The notes below the pieces were generated by a model. It did not search any database, was not told the origin of the DNA, and saw only the letters and a list, made by a program, of their open reading frames with translations. From Gilvimarinus gilvus (GTDB lineage Bacteria; Pseudomonadota; Gammaproteobacteria; Pseudomonadales; Cellvibrionaceae): a stretch of 64,000 nucleotides of DNA. Each line of letters begins with the position of its first letter. Position 1 is the first letter of the stretch. This document shows positions 29,201 through 35,668 of this stretch, piece after piece. Both the position numbers and the translations under genes were made by a program. The stretch is from NCBI RefSeq assembly GCF_030518155.1, contig NZ_JAULRU010000514.1:62001-126000 (forward strand), written 5' to 3'.

Positions 29201-29346
29201 TCTTGGTCAGCACCGGCTCAGGCGCACAAATTATGCAGCGCATAGCCGCACCGATGATTGGGGGGACAATAAGTACTTTATTGTTGACGTTGCTGGTGTT
29301 GCCAGCGGTTTATTTGTTGTGGCGGCGTCGGACGCTTGATGTCTGA
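26227..29346 (+). CDS. cusA: CusA-type RND transporter, Cu(I)/Ag(I) efflux
   Basis: 1039 residues, GTG start overlapping cusB. Twelve membrane segments and two large periplasmic loops; typical HME-RND blocks are TPVDAIPDLSDVQVIV, the TM4 sequence AIGAMVDGAVVMIEN and GVAVEIGVLMLVYLD in TM10. Proton-driven export of monovalent copper or silver through a tripartite complex. No cusC (outer-membrane channel) or cusF follows within the window: the gene is followed by repeat DNA, so an OM channel must come from elsewhere. Confidence 0.95.
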   Translation: MIGRIIFWSVNNRPLILLASVVLLMVGVYSLQKTPVDAIPDLSDVQVIVKTRYPGQAPQVVQDQVTYPLTSAMLAVPGAKTVRGFSFFGDSFVYVLFEEGTDLYWARSRVLEYLNQVSGQLPETARTELGPDATGVGWVFNYALVDRTGKHDLEALTRLQNWFLKYELQAVAGVSEVATIGGMDRQYQVEVDPNRLRAYGVPLAQVVTAIRRANAEAGASVVEMAEAEYMVRTTGYIETLADLQAVPLGVSDDGTALSLDDIADIKLVPTMRRGIAELNGEGEVVGGIVVMRSGENAAGVIARVKDKISDLEASLPEGVEIVTTYDRSRLIYAAVKNLYQKLGEEFLVVVLVCALFLFHLRSALVVLVSLPLGILASFIIMKGQGINANIMSLGGVAIAIGAMVDGAVVMIENLHRHLEEHSGEKLTGEARWRLVANSAVEVGPALFFSLLIITASFLPVFALGAQEGKLFSPLAYTKTYAMACAAGLAITLVPVLLGYFVRGKIVPERRNPINRLLIASYRPLLSLVLRFPKLTLLATVIIMAVGLYPATKLGSEFMPPLDEGDLMYMPTTYAGLSIGEARQILQQTDKLIKTIPEVATVFGKIGRADTATDPAPLTMIETVIQFKPQDQWRAGVDMKQIKRELNQRINFPGLTNAWVMPIKTRIDMLSTGIKTPVGIKIAGPDLSVINRLGTELESLLQDVEGTASAYAERVAGGRYINIDIQRDQAARYGLNIADVQAVVRAAIGGEMITQTVQGEARYPVSMRFPQSYRDSPEQIAGLPIVTPTGVTLALEDIADVAVEDGPPMIKSENARLNGWVFVDTNTSDIGGFVARAQAHVEQQLELPPGYSLNWGGQFEYMQRAAERLTLVVPITLAVIVLLLYLNFRQFTPVLIILVTLPFSLIGGIALMSLLGFNWSVAVAMGFIALAGVAVEIGVLMLVYLDLSYRDACQKSGSLTPQQVMEAVREGALRRLRPIVMTAATLFAGLLPILVSTGSGAQIMQRIAAPMIGGTISTLLLTLLVLPAVYLLWRRRTLDV

Positions 29347-29690
29347 CATCAAGCTATTTTTATTTTTGCCCGGATTTCGCCGGGTCGAGTTACTTTTTAC
29401 TGCAAAAAGTAACCAAAAACGTGCCCCACAACTGGCCCCTGCGGGGTTCCCTCTCTCCAGCCTATTTGAGAGGGCCGCATCTACTCGCCTTGCCCCAGGG
29501 CACCCTCTCTGCCGCTGCTCGTCATTCACCTTGTCCATGGCGAGAAGATGCTTGCGCAAACCTCCTGTTTGCTTACCCTCTCAAATAGACTTGCGTTCGG
29601 CTCAGCTGTAATGGGGCGGTGAGTACTTCGTAGCAAAGCTTTGTTTTACGTCCGACCTCGGACCTCAGACATCAGACTTTCCATTCCCAT
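29343..29690. repeat. modular intergenic repeat element, diverged copy
   Basis: Starts with a left module shared with the copies at 29691 and 31857 (GCTATTTTTATTTTTGCCC at 29353-29371, then GGATTTCGCC), then a hairpin TTACTTTTT/AAAAAGTAA, and ends with a right module (TTCGTAGCAAAGCTTTG) shared with the element ending near 32370. Both ends abut heptamers of the NTCNGAC family (29651-29677). The ORFs through it look non-coding. Confidence 0.75.
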
Positions 29691-29927
29691 CAGACATCAG
29701 GCTATTTTTATTTTTGCCCGGATTTCGCCCGGGCGGGGCGAGTCCCTTTTCGTGACGCGACGAAAAGGAACCCGTCGCTCCTGCGCGCAGCCCAGGCTGG
29801 CCTCTCTATTGCTCCGCAATATTCACCTTCTCCATGCGCTCGCGAGAAAGCTGGCCCCGCGAGCAAAGCGAGTGCAGTGGGTCTTAGTGAATCCATTCAC
29901 GTCAAGGCGCGCCCCGCAACTGGCCCT
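29691..29927. repeat. 237-bp direct repeat, copy 1
   Basis: Nearly identical (about five differences) to 31857-32093, same orientation. Inside are a perfect hairpin CCTTTTCGT/ACGAAAAGG around 29744-29771 and GC-rich palindromes. The two copies bracket the gene-cassette cluster. The remainder up to 30132 (29928-30132) has no supported gene; 30045-30110 resembles part of the diverged element. Confidence 0.95.
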
Positions 29928-30132
29928 TCGACGCTAAGTGCCCGGCTAGTACGCAGAGCGTACTGTCGTTCGATTACGCACAAAGCAATGCTTCATAAGC
30001 GCTAGATCTCACCCCTCGCTCCGATTGAATTTGTAGAGTTGTATCCACAGGCCCTGCCTCAGGGCACTCTCTCTGCCGCTGCGCTCTGTTTTTCCCCAGA
30101 GCACGACGCTACGCGGGCATTGAATCAGCGTC

Positions 30133-30161
30133 TTGACATATGTCACGTGACACGATACATT
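30133..30161 (+). promoter_or_regulatory. higBA promoter with embedded palindromic operator
   Basis: -35 TTGACA (30133-30138), a 17-bp spacer, -10 TACATT (30156-30161). The spacer contains a perfect 12-bp palindrome TGTCACGTGACA (30141-30152), a likely HigA operator. Transcription would start about 7 nt after the -10, at or next to the higB ATG (30168), so the message may be leaderless. Confidence 0.7.
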
Positions 30162-30167
30162 TGGCCC

Positions 30168-30448
30168 ATGATTAAGACTTTCGCCGATAAGCGTACCCAG
30201 GAGCTTTACTCCAAAGGACGAGCCAAGAAGTTCCCGCCTGATGTGGCGCAAAGAGCCGCTCGGAAGCTCGAATATGTGCATTTGGCTGAGAGTTTGGATG
30301 ATAGAGGGTGCCCCCTGGCAATAGGCTCCATCCCCTTTCGGGCGACAGGCAGGGCCAGCATGCTATTTCGATTAATGCGCAGTGGCGCATCTGCTTCCGT
30401 TTTGAGAATGGTGACGCATACGACGTTGAAGTTTGTGATTACCATTGA
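30168..30448 (+). pseudogene. higB: higB toxin gene with a frameshift
   Basis: The reading frame from ATG 30168 gives a good HigB N-terminus (MIKTFADKRTQELYSKGRA ... LAESLDD). At about 30303 the homology jumps to the frame of 30305, which continues with RVPPGNRLHPLSGDRQGQHA, then NAQWRICFRF and ends VEVCDYH before TGA 30446-30448, the normal HigB end. One base is missing (or two gained) at the junction. In the original frame translation runs on to 30458 with unrelated residues. No slippery heptamer is visible, so inactivation, not programmed frameshifting, is more likely; a sequencing error cannot be excluded. Confidence 0.85.
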
Positions 30449-30463
30449 AGTGAGGTAACAACT

Positions 30464-30778
30464 ATGACTATTTCCAATACTACTGGCATTCAGCGTAAAC
30501 CAACTCATCCTGGCGAGATGCTAAGGGAAGACTTTATCCCGGATTACGGTCTGAGCGTCGCGAAGCTTGCTGAATTGCTTGGGGTTTCTCGCCAGTCAGT
30601 GAATGAATTGCTGCGTGAACGTCGCTCACTCAGTCCGGAGATGGCACTGCGGCTGGGTCGCCTGTTTGGTAACTCACCTGAGTTTTGGTTGAATGCGCAG
30701 AGAGCGCTCGATTTATGGGAAGCATCTCAGTCGGCCAAAGATGATGTCGCCAGAATTAAACCACTAGATGCAGCGTAA
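30464..30778 (+). CDS. higA: HigA-family antitoxin of a gene cassette
   Basis: 104 residues, intact, 15 nt after the broken higB. PTHPGEMLREDFIPDYGLS and the HTH segment VAKLAELLGVSRQSVNELL are typical HigA, as is SPEFWLNAQRALDLWEA. The stop codon lies inside the R'' core of the following attC site (30773-30779), the usual arrangement in integron cassettes. With its toxin frameshifted, HigA may survive as a lone repressor or as an anti-addiction module against related HigB toxins. Confidence 0.92.
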   Translation: MTISNTTGIQRKPTHPGEMLREDFIPDYGLSVAKLAELLGVSRQSVNELLRERRSLSPEMALRLGRLFGNSPEFWLNAQRALDLWEASQSAKDDVARIKPLDAA

Positions 30779-30850
30779 CCAAGCCATAAAATTCGCTCCC
30801 TGCGGTCACCGGACCTCGTTTCCCCCGGCTGCTTATGGCGGGCGTTAGAA
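30773..30850 (+). other. attC recombination site 1 (integron cassette end)
   Basis: R'' GCGTAAC at 30773-30779 and R' GTTAGAA at 30844-30850 bound an imperfect 78-bp inverted repeat; GCCATAA (30783-30789) pairs with TTATGGC (30833-30839), and the centre is GC-rich (GCGGTCACCGGACC). The end TTATGGCGGGCGTTAG is close to that of Vibrio VCR sites. The first bases of the next cassette (TTAGAA) are complementary to the R'' of its own attC (site 2), as expected for a real cassette. Confidence 0.85.
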
Positions 30851-30864
30851 TTTCACAGGAGTAA

Positions 30865-31344
30865 ACGAAGTGGTCTGAAGCCGGGAAGCTATTTGAATAC
30901 TCGATAAGAGATGCAGAAAAATTATTAGCGCGATTTGATTCAGATAAACAGGATCCTACCAATGGATCAGAGGCTTTAAAGCGGGCTGGTATGGTCATTG
31001 CGTTGGCCGCTTGGGAAACTTATGTCAAAGATCGGTTTCGTGAAGAAATTGATGTTTGGCTGTGCTCCGTAAAGGGAAGTCAGATATCGAATTTTGTATT
31101 GAAAAAAGTCGAAGAAGAACTCAAGCGTTTCTTCAGCCCAAATCATGATCGTACCAAAAATCTCTTCAAAACCTATTTCGACATTGATATCACTGAGCAT
31201 TGGAAGTGGGATAATTATCAGCCTCATCAAGCGAAGAAGGCTCTAAATGAGCTGATTTCGAAGCGAGGAGATGCCGCACATAAAGCTATCACTAGCCCCT
31301 ATTCAGCACATATTGTGAAGCGAGATGACTTAGAAAGCCATTAG
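30865..31344 (+). CDS. RiboL-PSP-HEPN-domain protein, apparent ATG-to-ACG start
   Basis: The open frame runs from ACG at 30865 to the stop at 31344 (159 codons before the stop). It reads KWSEAGKLFEYSIRDAEKLL and then KRAGMVIALAAWETYVKDRF, the start of a RiboL-PSP-HEPN protein, and ends with the HEPN RNase motif R-x4-H (R134, H139 in KRGDAAHKA). AGGAG (30857-30861) sits correctly for a codon at 30865, which is ACG instead of ATG. The first in-frame ATG (30991) is residue 43, inside the domain. So the gene either uses ACG, is translated as a fragment, or is newly silenced. HEPN proteins of this kind are often RNA-cutting toxins or defence effectors; function here is inferred. Confidence 0.78.
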   Translation, partial: TKWSEAGKLFEYSIRDAEKLLARFDSDKQDPTNGSEALKRAGMVIALAAWETYVKDRFREEIDVWLCSVKGSQISNFVLKKVEEELKRFFSPNHDRTKNLFKTYFDIDITEHWKWDNYQPHQAKKALNELISKRGDAAHKAITSPYSAHIVKRDDLESH

Positions 31345-31396
31345 GTTTTTGAAAGGTTTGGTGAATGCGACTGAACGCGTGAAAATAGCCAAGTAG

Positions 31397-31454
31397 TTCT
31401 AACTAACCACGGACGGCGGACGCTTGAGACGCGCCGCTTCGTTCAGAGTTAAAT
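31397..31454 (+). other. attC recombination site 2
   Basis: R'' TTCTAAC (31397-31403) and R' GTTAAAT (31448-31454) enclose a 58-bp imperfect palindrome; GCGG-A-CGC pairs with GCG-CCGC leaving an unpaired A, the kind of extrahelical base used by integron integrases. R'' is the exact complement of the GTTAGAA that opens this cassette at 30844. The next gene starts 3 nt after R'. Confidence 0.88.
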
Positions 31455-31457
31455 GTC

Positions 31458-31808
31458 ATGCTCATAATCAAGAAAAAATGGTTTCTGATAGTTAGCCTGA
31501 GTCTGATTCTTGGATGTATATTCAGCTACGTGCAGGTGGGCAGAAAAGGCGATCCGGCACAGGCCATGGAATCATTGATTCTGGGAAGTTCCTATAATGA
31601 ATTAATCCAGGTTGCGGGCAAGCCAGATTACCTAACAGATGGTACGGAAGGGCCGGAAAGGAGTTTCAGGAAATCAAAAAATCAGTTAATTTCTGGCTGT
31701 GTTAAAGAGGCTTGGTACCAAAGTCTTCTAAAACTACCAAGTAAATTTTCATTTTGCTTCGACGCTGATGGTAAGCTTCTGTATAAGTACCACTGGTCGT
31801 CCTGGTAA
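31458..31808 (+). CDS. hypothetical membrane-anchored cassette protein
   Basis: 116 residues: an N-terminal membrane/signal segment (WFLIVSLSLILGCIFSYV, with a possible lipobox Cys), then a small domain with GSSYNELIQVAGKPDYL, which recalls the short alpha-beta pattern of BamE/SmpA-like proteins, and ends FDADGKLLYKYHWSSW. No firm family. It is the only gene of the third cassette: it starts 3 nt after attC 2 and stops 3 nt before the next R''. Confidence 0.7.
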   Translation: MLIIKKKWFLIVSLSLILGCIFSYVQVGRKGDPAQAMESLILGSSYNELIQVAGKPDYLTDGTEGPERSFRKSKNQLISGCVKEAWYQSLLKLPSKFSFCFDADGKLLYKYHWSSW

Positions 31809-31811
31809 AAC

Positions 31812-31854
31812 ATTTAACAAAGCGAGGCAGTTCGTTTCGGCCCTGCGGGCCTCC
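31812..31854 (+). other. truncated attC site 3
   Basis: R'' ATTTAAC at 31812-31818 is the exact complement of the GTTAAAT that opens this cassette (31448), followed by AAAGCGAGGCAGTTCG and a small hairpin GGCCCTGCGGGCC (31839-31851). The right half (L', R') is missing: sequence passes directly into the 237-bp repeat at 31857. Confidence 0.72.
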
Positions 31855-31856
31855 AC

Positions 31857-32093
31857 CAGACATCAGACTATTTTTATTTTTGCCCGGATTTCGCCCGGGG
31901 CGGGCGAGTCCCTTTTCGTGACGCGACGAAAAGGAACCCGTCGCTCCTGCGCGCAGCCCAGGCTGGCTTCTCTATTGCTCCGCAATATTCACCTTCTCCA
32001 TGCGCTCGCGAGAAAGCTGGCCCCGCGAGCAAAGCGAGTGTAGTGGGTCTTAGTGAATCCATTCACGTCAAGGCGCGCCCCGCAACTGGCCCT
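31857..32093. repeat. 237-bp direct repeat, copy 2
   Basis: About 98% identical to 29691-29927 in the same orientation, with the same hairpin CCTTTTCGT/ACGAAAAGG. It replaces the second half of attC 3. The sequence continues to about 32370 with the right module of the element (32094-32370; ends GCTTCGTAGCAAGGC), then heptamers GTCAGAC, ATCAGAC, ATCAGAC, GTCCGAC (32348-32375). Confidence 0.95.
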
Positions 32094-32370
32094 CGGCAAC
32101 TGCTCCTGCGTTGCACTAATACACGACATCCATGTAGCTATTCGGGTTCCCAAATTCGAGCTAATTTTGAGGGTCGGAAAAGATCGCGTCAGCCCAGGCT
32201 GCTCTCTCTTCCTCTGCTAGGCATTCACCTTGTCCCAGTGCTTTTCCTTAATTGCACGTCCATTTGCAATTAACCCACAAAATTTGCTTGAATTCGGCTG
32301 GATACGGCGGGAGAGGCGCATGGCGCTTCGTAGCAAGGCTTTTTTTACGTCAGACATCAGACATCAGACG
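32094..32370. repeat. right part of the modular repeat element
   Basis: Shares ATTCACCTTGTCC, a TTCGGCT segment and the terminal TTCGTAGCAARGCTTT block with 29343-29690. Contains the small palindrome AATTGCA/TGCAATT (32251-32272). No coding sequence is supported. The gap 32376-32560 after it shows nothing recognisable. Confidence 0.6.
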
Positions 32371-32572
32371 TCCGACTTCAGGCTTTCCATTCCCATCGGG
32401 CTTTAGACTATGTGTTGATGGTATGCACTGAGAATAATGGTTGAGTGCCTGTCCTGCAATTTTGCAGCCGACAAAAAAAGGTTTCTGGGTAAGCGTCCTC
32501 TAAATTTCCGTTTGTTCGCTCACGAATAGAATCGCTTTCGTAAACACCTCTTTAAAGTATATACTGTACAGT

Positions 32573-33043
32573 ATGCAGCCTATATTCAACCACATCAGCC
32601 AAACAATCGCTGTACGAGAGTTTATCTCGGCAGGTCTTAACGCCTGTACCTCACTGTTGTTTTCCGTCATTATTTGCACGCAGATATTTTCACCTGCTGC
32701 AAGCATAAATACTGGCGAACAAATACAAGATTTCTCTCAAGTTTCAGTACAGCAAGATACTGAGTACTTACGGCTCGGCGATCTTGGCGGAAAAATCAGT
32801 GCTGACCAAGCAGCGGGTTATAGCCACTCATCACAACTCAAACATACCAACAGCTCAATAAACCTCGATAAACCACTGAAATTACTAAGTTTTCTGGAAC
32901 TCTTAGAGTCACCGTCCCCGGTAGATTCCACAGCATGCCAGCTTCCCTGGTTTCAGAAAAATTCTAATAGCAAAAAACACCGCATTTCTGGTTGGAAAGA
33001 TAGTAACCTACTCTACAAAAGCTGTATCCCAGACATCGTTTAG
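32573..33043 (+). CDS. hypothetical protein with N-terminal hydrophobic segment
   Basis: 156 residues, unrecognised. A hydrophobic stretch (ACTSLLFSVIICTQIFSPAA, about 25-45) could be a late signal peptide or an anchor; the rest is polar and Ser-rich. There is no ribosome site; instead a perfect palindrome TACTGTACAGTA (32562-32573) touches the start codon, which could be an operator. A hairpin with T-rich tail follows the gene. Low GC relative to neighbours suggests foreign origin. Confidence 0.5.
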   Translation: MQPIFNHISQTIAVREFISAGLNACTSLLFSVIICTQIFSPAASINTGEQIQDFSQVSVQQDTEYLRLGDLGGKISADQAAGYSHSSQLKHTNSSINLDKPLKLLSFLELLESPSPVDSTACQLPWFQKNSNSKKHRISGWKDSNLLYKSCIPDIV

Positions 33044-33069
33044 TTGCCGTTTCGTTATAGATAATTACA

Positions 33070-33105
33070 TTGCACGTCCTTTATTGGCCCTACGTGCAAG
33101 TTTTA
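33070..33105 (+). terminator. hairpin with T-rich tail after the 32.6-33.0 kb ORF
   Basis: TTGCACGT (33070-33077) pairs with ACGTGCAA (33092-33099), 14-nt loop, followed by GTTTTAT. A plausible weak intrinsic terminator in front of the S41 peptidase gene. Confidence 0.5.
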
Positions 33106-33129
33106 TATTGAATAGAAAAAGGTAACACC

Positions 33130-34155
33130 ATGTTAAACAGACAACAGAAAATATTTCCTATTAATACGGTAGTATTAATACCGCTATTTATCATCTTTTG
33201 CTTTATATTCACCATACCTAATGCGTTCGCCAAAACACCACAACAGGACGTAGCCAAGCTACCTATGAGCGAAACGCAAGTGCGTCAATCGTTAACGCAA
33301 ACGCTCAAAACATTTCAACAGGTGTATGTTTTTCCCGACAAAGCAAAGCAGGTCAGCGATACCATGCTCATGAATTTGGAAAAAGGAAAATACAAAGGCA
33401 TAAAAACGAGGAAGGAATTCGCTGAAACCTTCACGCAGGAATTGAAAATTCTCACCACAGATCGCCACCTAAGCGTAAACCTCGTAGAAGATACAAGTAA
33501 AACACCCACCCATATCGGCACGCATGAAGAAGACTATTTAAAAAATAATTTTGCGCTAGAACGCCTTGAAATTTTGAAGGGGAATGTTGGCTATATCAAA
33601 CTAAATAAGTTTTATAGTGATGAAGAAGCAAGACCGGTCGTAGACGCCGCCTTCACTTTCCTGGAGCGCTCAGACGCCATTATTATTGACCTCAGAGAAT
33701 GTATAGGCGGCTCGCCCGAACTAGTGCGCTACATTGTAAGCTTTTTTGTAGAAGAAGATATCCACCTTTGGAGCATTATCGACAAGCACGGTACCGAGAC
33801 GTATCAGGCGAAGTCGTCAAAAACGGAAGGCAGACCCGTGTTAAAAAAAGATACCCCACTCTACATACTCACGAGCAGTGGTACTGCCAGTGCCGCAGAG
33901 GTATTTACCTATACTCTCAAGCATTTAAAACGAGCAACGGTGGTCGGAGAAAAAACCTTCGGTATTGCTTATCTGGTTGGCTCGGAACGAATTAACGATA
34001 TGTTCGACGGCCGATTTTCTATGGTTAGACCCTACAACCCCATCACAAAGTCAGACTGGGAACTTAAAGGTGTCCTGCCACATTATTCAGTCACAGCTCA
34101 AGAAAGCCTGGGCAAGACCCTCACACTGATAAGCGAACAGCAGAAAAACAACTAA
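33130..34155 (+). CDS. S41-family (CtpA/IRBP-like) secreted peptidase
   Basis: 341 residues with a signal peptide (NTVVLIPLFIIFCFIFTIPNAFA is the hydrophobic region, cut after FA near residue 35). A helical N-terminal domain precedes the S41 core: GNVGYIKLNKFY, IIIDLRECIGGSPELV, catalytic Ser in LTSSGTASAAEVF and the Lys in GEKTFG. No PDZ domain is visible, so it resembles the retinol-binding-protein-like S41 branch. Substrate unknown. AAGG ribosome site. AT-rich and alone. Confidence 0.85.
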   Translation: MLNRQQKIFPINTVVLIPLFIIFCFIFTIPNAFAKTPQQDVAKLPMSETQVRQSLTQTLKTFQQVYVFPDKAKQVSDTMLMNLEKGKYKGIKTRKEFAETFTQELKILTTDRHLSVNLVEDTSKTPTHIGTHEEDYLKNNFALERLEILKGNVGYIKLNKFYSDEEARPVVDAAFTFLERSDAIIIDLRECIGGSPELVRYIVSFFVEEDIHLWSIIDKHGTETYQAKSSKTEGRPVLKKDTPLYILTSSGTASAAEVFTYTLKHLKRATVVGEKTFGIAYLVGSERINDMFDGRFSMVRPYNPITKSDWELKGVLPHYSVTAQESLGKTLTLISEQQKNN

Positions 34156-34174
34156 TTACACCAAATACGGTGGA

Positions 34175-34197
34175 GGTCAGCAGCCCCCCTGCTGACC
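34175..34197 (+). terminator. GC-rich hairpin after the S41 gene
   Basis: GGTCAGCAG (34175-34183), loop CCCCC, CTGCTGACC (34189-34197): nine base pairs without a T-run, 20 nt after the stop codon. Terminator-like. Confidence 0.5.
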
Positions 34198-34590
34198 GCT
34201 ATCGCTTCTAGCAAGTAGAAAAAGGCCACCCACATTTTTACTCGTCATTTACGGTGGCCGTTAGATCACGTTGCTTCGTTGTCTTAGACCCAAAGCGCTT
34301 CGTGGGGCCGATCCTGCCAACTTGCCTCCAGCCCAAGCCTCATGGATGTTCTTGCTCATCAGCTCGCAGCTTTGCGTCCGGCTTCCTTCAGACCTACCCT
34401 CGCGGGCTGGACCTTGCTATGCGCTAGTAGTTATCGTTTAATTACTACTTTGTTGTCGATGGTGATATTCCTACCGAGGACTGTCACCTCATTAGTTGAT
34501 GCCCATACCGGGTGTAAGCAAGGTTATAACGGCGTTAAGCGCCCTGTTCAGCAGAGGTTCATTCTTCATAGGGATAATATCAAATTTTAA
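34198..34590. other. gene-poor accessory DNA
   Basis: No supported gene. GGCCACC/GGTGGCC (34225-34255 region) forms a 7-bp stem directly followed by GTTAGAT, and TATAACGGCGTTAAGC (34527-34542) resembles the right end of an attC site, but no partner R'' half was found for either. An 82-codon ORF at 34342-34590 shows no protein-like features. Confidence 0.4.
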
Positions 34591-34604
34591 AAAGGAGCTT
34601 TTTT

Positions 34605-34976
34605 ATGTATAAATATCTCATATCCGTAGTGGCGTTACTTACTAGCTTTTCCGCTTTTTCAACCGATCAAAGTATCACTTATTTGGTCGCATACGATGGT
34701 GAAGAGCTCGCCTCGACAAAAACGTACAGTGTAGCTATCAATGCAGAGTTTATGGAGACGGTGGAGCTTGATGGTGGGTATTCGCTAGAAGTGGCTAGCT
34801 CGACTGAGGGTATATCTACTGTGTTAATGAGTCCCGCTGGTGAGGTCAGGCTGGTTACGGATCAAAGTACCAGCTCTGCTCTTAATGGCAACTTTTTCCT
34901 CGTTTGTGCTAAAGGCGGCCGGACCAGGCGTATAAGTCCTATTCCAAGAGAGCTGCCTTCCTGTAATCCCACTTAG
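34605..34976 (+). CDS. hypothetical secreted protein
   Basis: 123 residues with a clear signal peptide (MYKYLISVVALLTSFSAFS) and a strong ribosome site (AAGGAG, 9 nt upstream). The mature part is about 100 residues, beta-rich by eye (YSVAINAEFMETVELDGGYS), with two Cys near the C-terminus that could form a disulfide. No family recognised. The sequence after its stop forms a long imperfect hairpin (TTGTGCA/TGCACAA at 35028-35054) and may be a decayed attC. Confidence 0.68.
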   Translation: MYKYLISVVALLTSFSAFSTDQSITYLVAYDGEELASTKTYSVAINAEFMETVELDGGYSLEVASSTEGISTVLMSPAGEVRLVTDQSTSSALNGNFFLVCAKGGRTRRISPIPRELPSCNPT

Positions 34977-35110
34977 CAAGCCATCATGCTCGTCTGAAAG
35001 CGGGCTGGACAAATATTCTGTTGCTCGTTTTGTGCATATTCGCTACGCTTGCACAACACAGTCAACTCCAAATTTACCGCATATGGTGACGTAGGAGCTT
35101 AGGAGATTGA

Positions 35111-35578
35111 GTGTATACAGTCAGAAAAGCTGAACAACGTGATCTCGACTTTATGAATAATGCGCTGTTTGAACTGAACAAGATGCACCATGAAGCAGTT
35201 CCTAGTGAGTTTAAGCCACCAGAAGAAGTTGATGCTAGCAAAAGCTTAACTAGATACATCACTGAAGATTCTTGCTTTGCATACGTCGCTGAAAAAGCAG
35301 GTGAGCCGATTGGCTTTATTGCTGGTCACGTAAAAGAGCTGCTTTCGCCAATAACGAAAAGTAGGTCCATGGGGTCAATCGACGAGTTGTTTGTTGCTGC
35401 AAGCCACAGGAGAGAAGGTATTGGCTCCAAGTTACTTGCTGAGCTAGAGAGTGAGTGCAAGCAGCGCAATGCAACCGACGTGTTCGTTGAAATTTGGGAG
35501 TTCAATGAGAAAGCACGCCAGTTTTATGAAGCCCATGGTTTGTGCACACGAGTTCGTTGGGCGGGAAAAAAGCTTTAA
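35111..35578 (+). CDS. GNAT-family N-acetyltransferase
   Basis: 155 residues, GTG start with GGAG at 35102-35105. GNAT fold: MYTVRKAEQRDLDFMNNALFEL at the start, GFIAGHVKELL in beta4, acetyl-CoA loop in DELFVAASHRREGIGSKLLAELE (R-x-x-G-x-G type), NEKARQFYEAHG near the end. Substrate unknown. After the stop, CTTTAACAG (35574-35582) pairs with CTGTTCAAAG (35660-35669), possibly a remnant cassette end. Confidence 0.85.
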   Translation: MYTVRKAEQRDLDFMNNALFELNKMHHEAVPSEFKPPEEVDASKSLTRYITEDSCFAYVAEKAGEPIGFIAGHVKELLSPITKSRSMGSIDELFVAASHRREGIGSKLLAELESECKQRNATDVFVEIWEFNEKARQFYEAHGLCTRVRWAGKKL

Positions 35579-35668
35579 CAGAAAAATCCATGGTATGCCC
35601 AAACGGCTCGCTCGACCGGACAACTGTTTGGCTGCCCCTGATTTTGGTCGAAGGGTGAGCTGTTCAAA

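Noticed and set aside
29641-29937. ORF shared with one at 31768-32043, encoding similar peptides
   Set aside because: Both lie in the repeated element; similarity follows from the DNA repeat and the frames start in unrelated sequence.
30039-30167. N-terminal extension of HigB upstream of 30168
   Set aside because: It lies upstream of a good promoter and is made of repeat-derived sequence.
32562-32573. LexA box
   Set aside because: The palindrome has CTGT directly joined to ACAG, without the 8-bp spacer of the gammaproteobacterial LexA site.
34342-34590. 82-codon ORF in the accessory region
   Set aside because: No ribosome site, odd composition, and the sequence is hairpin-rich intergenic DNA.
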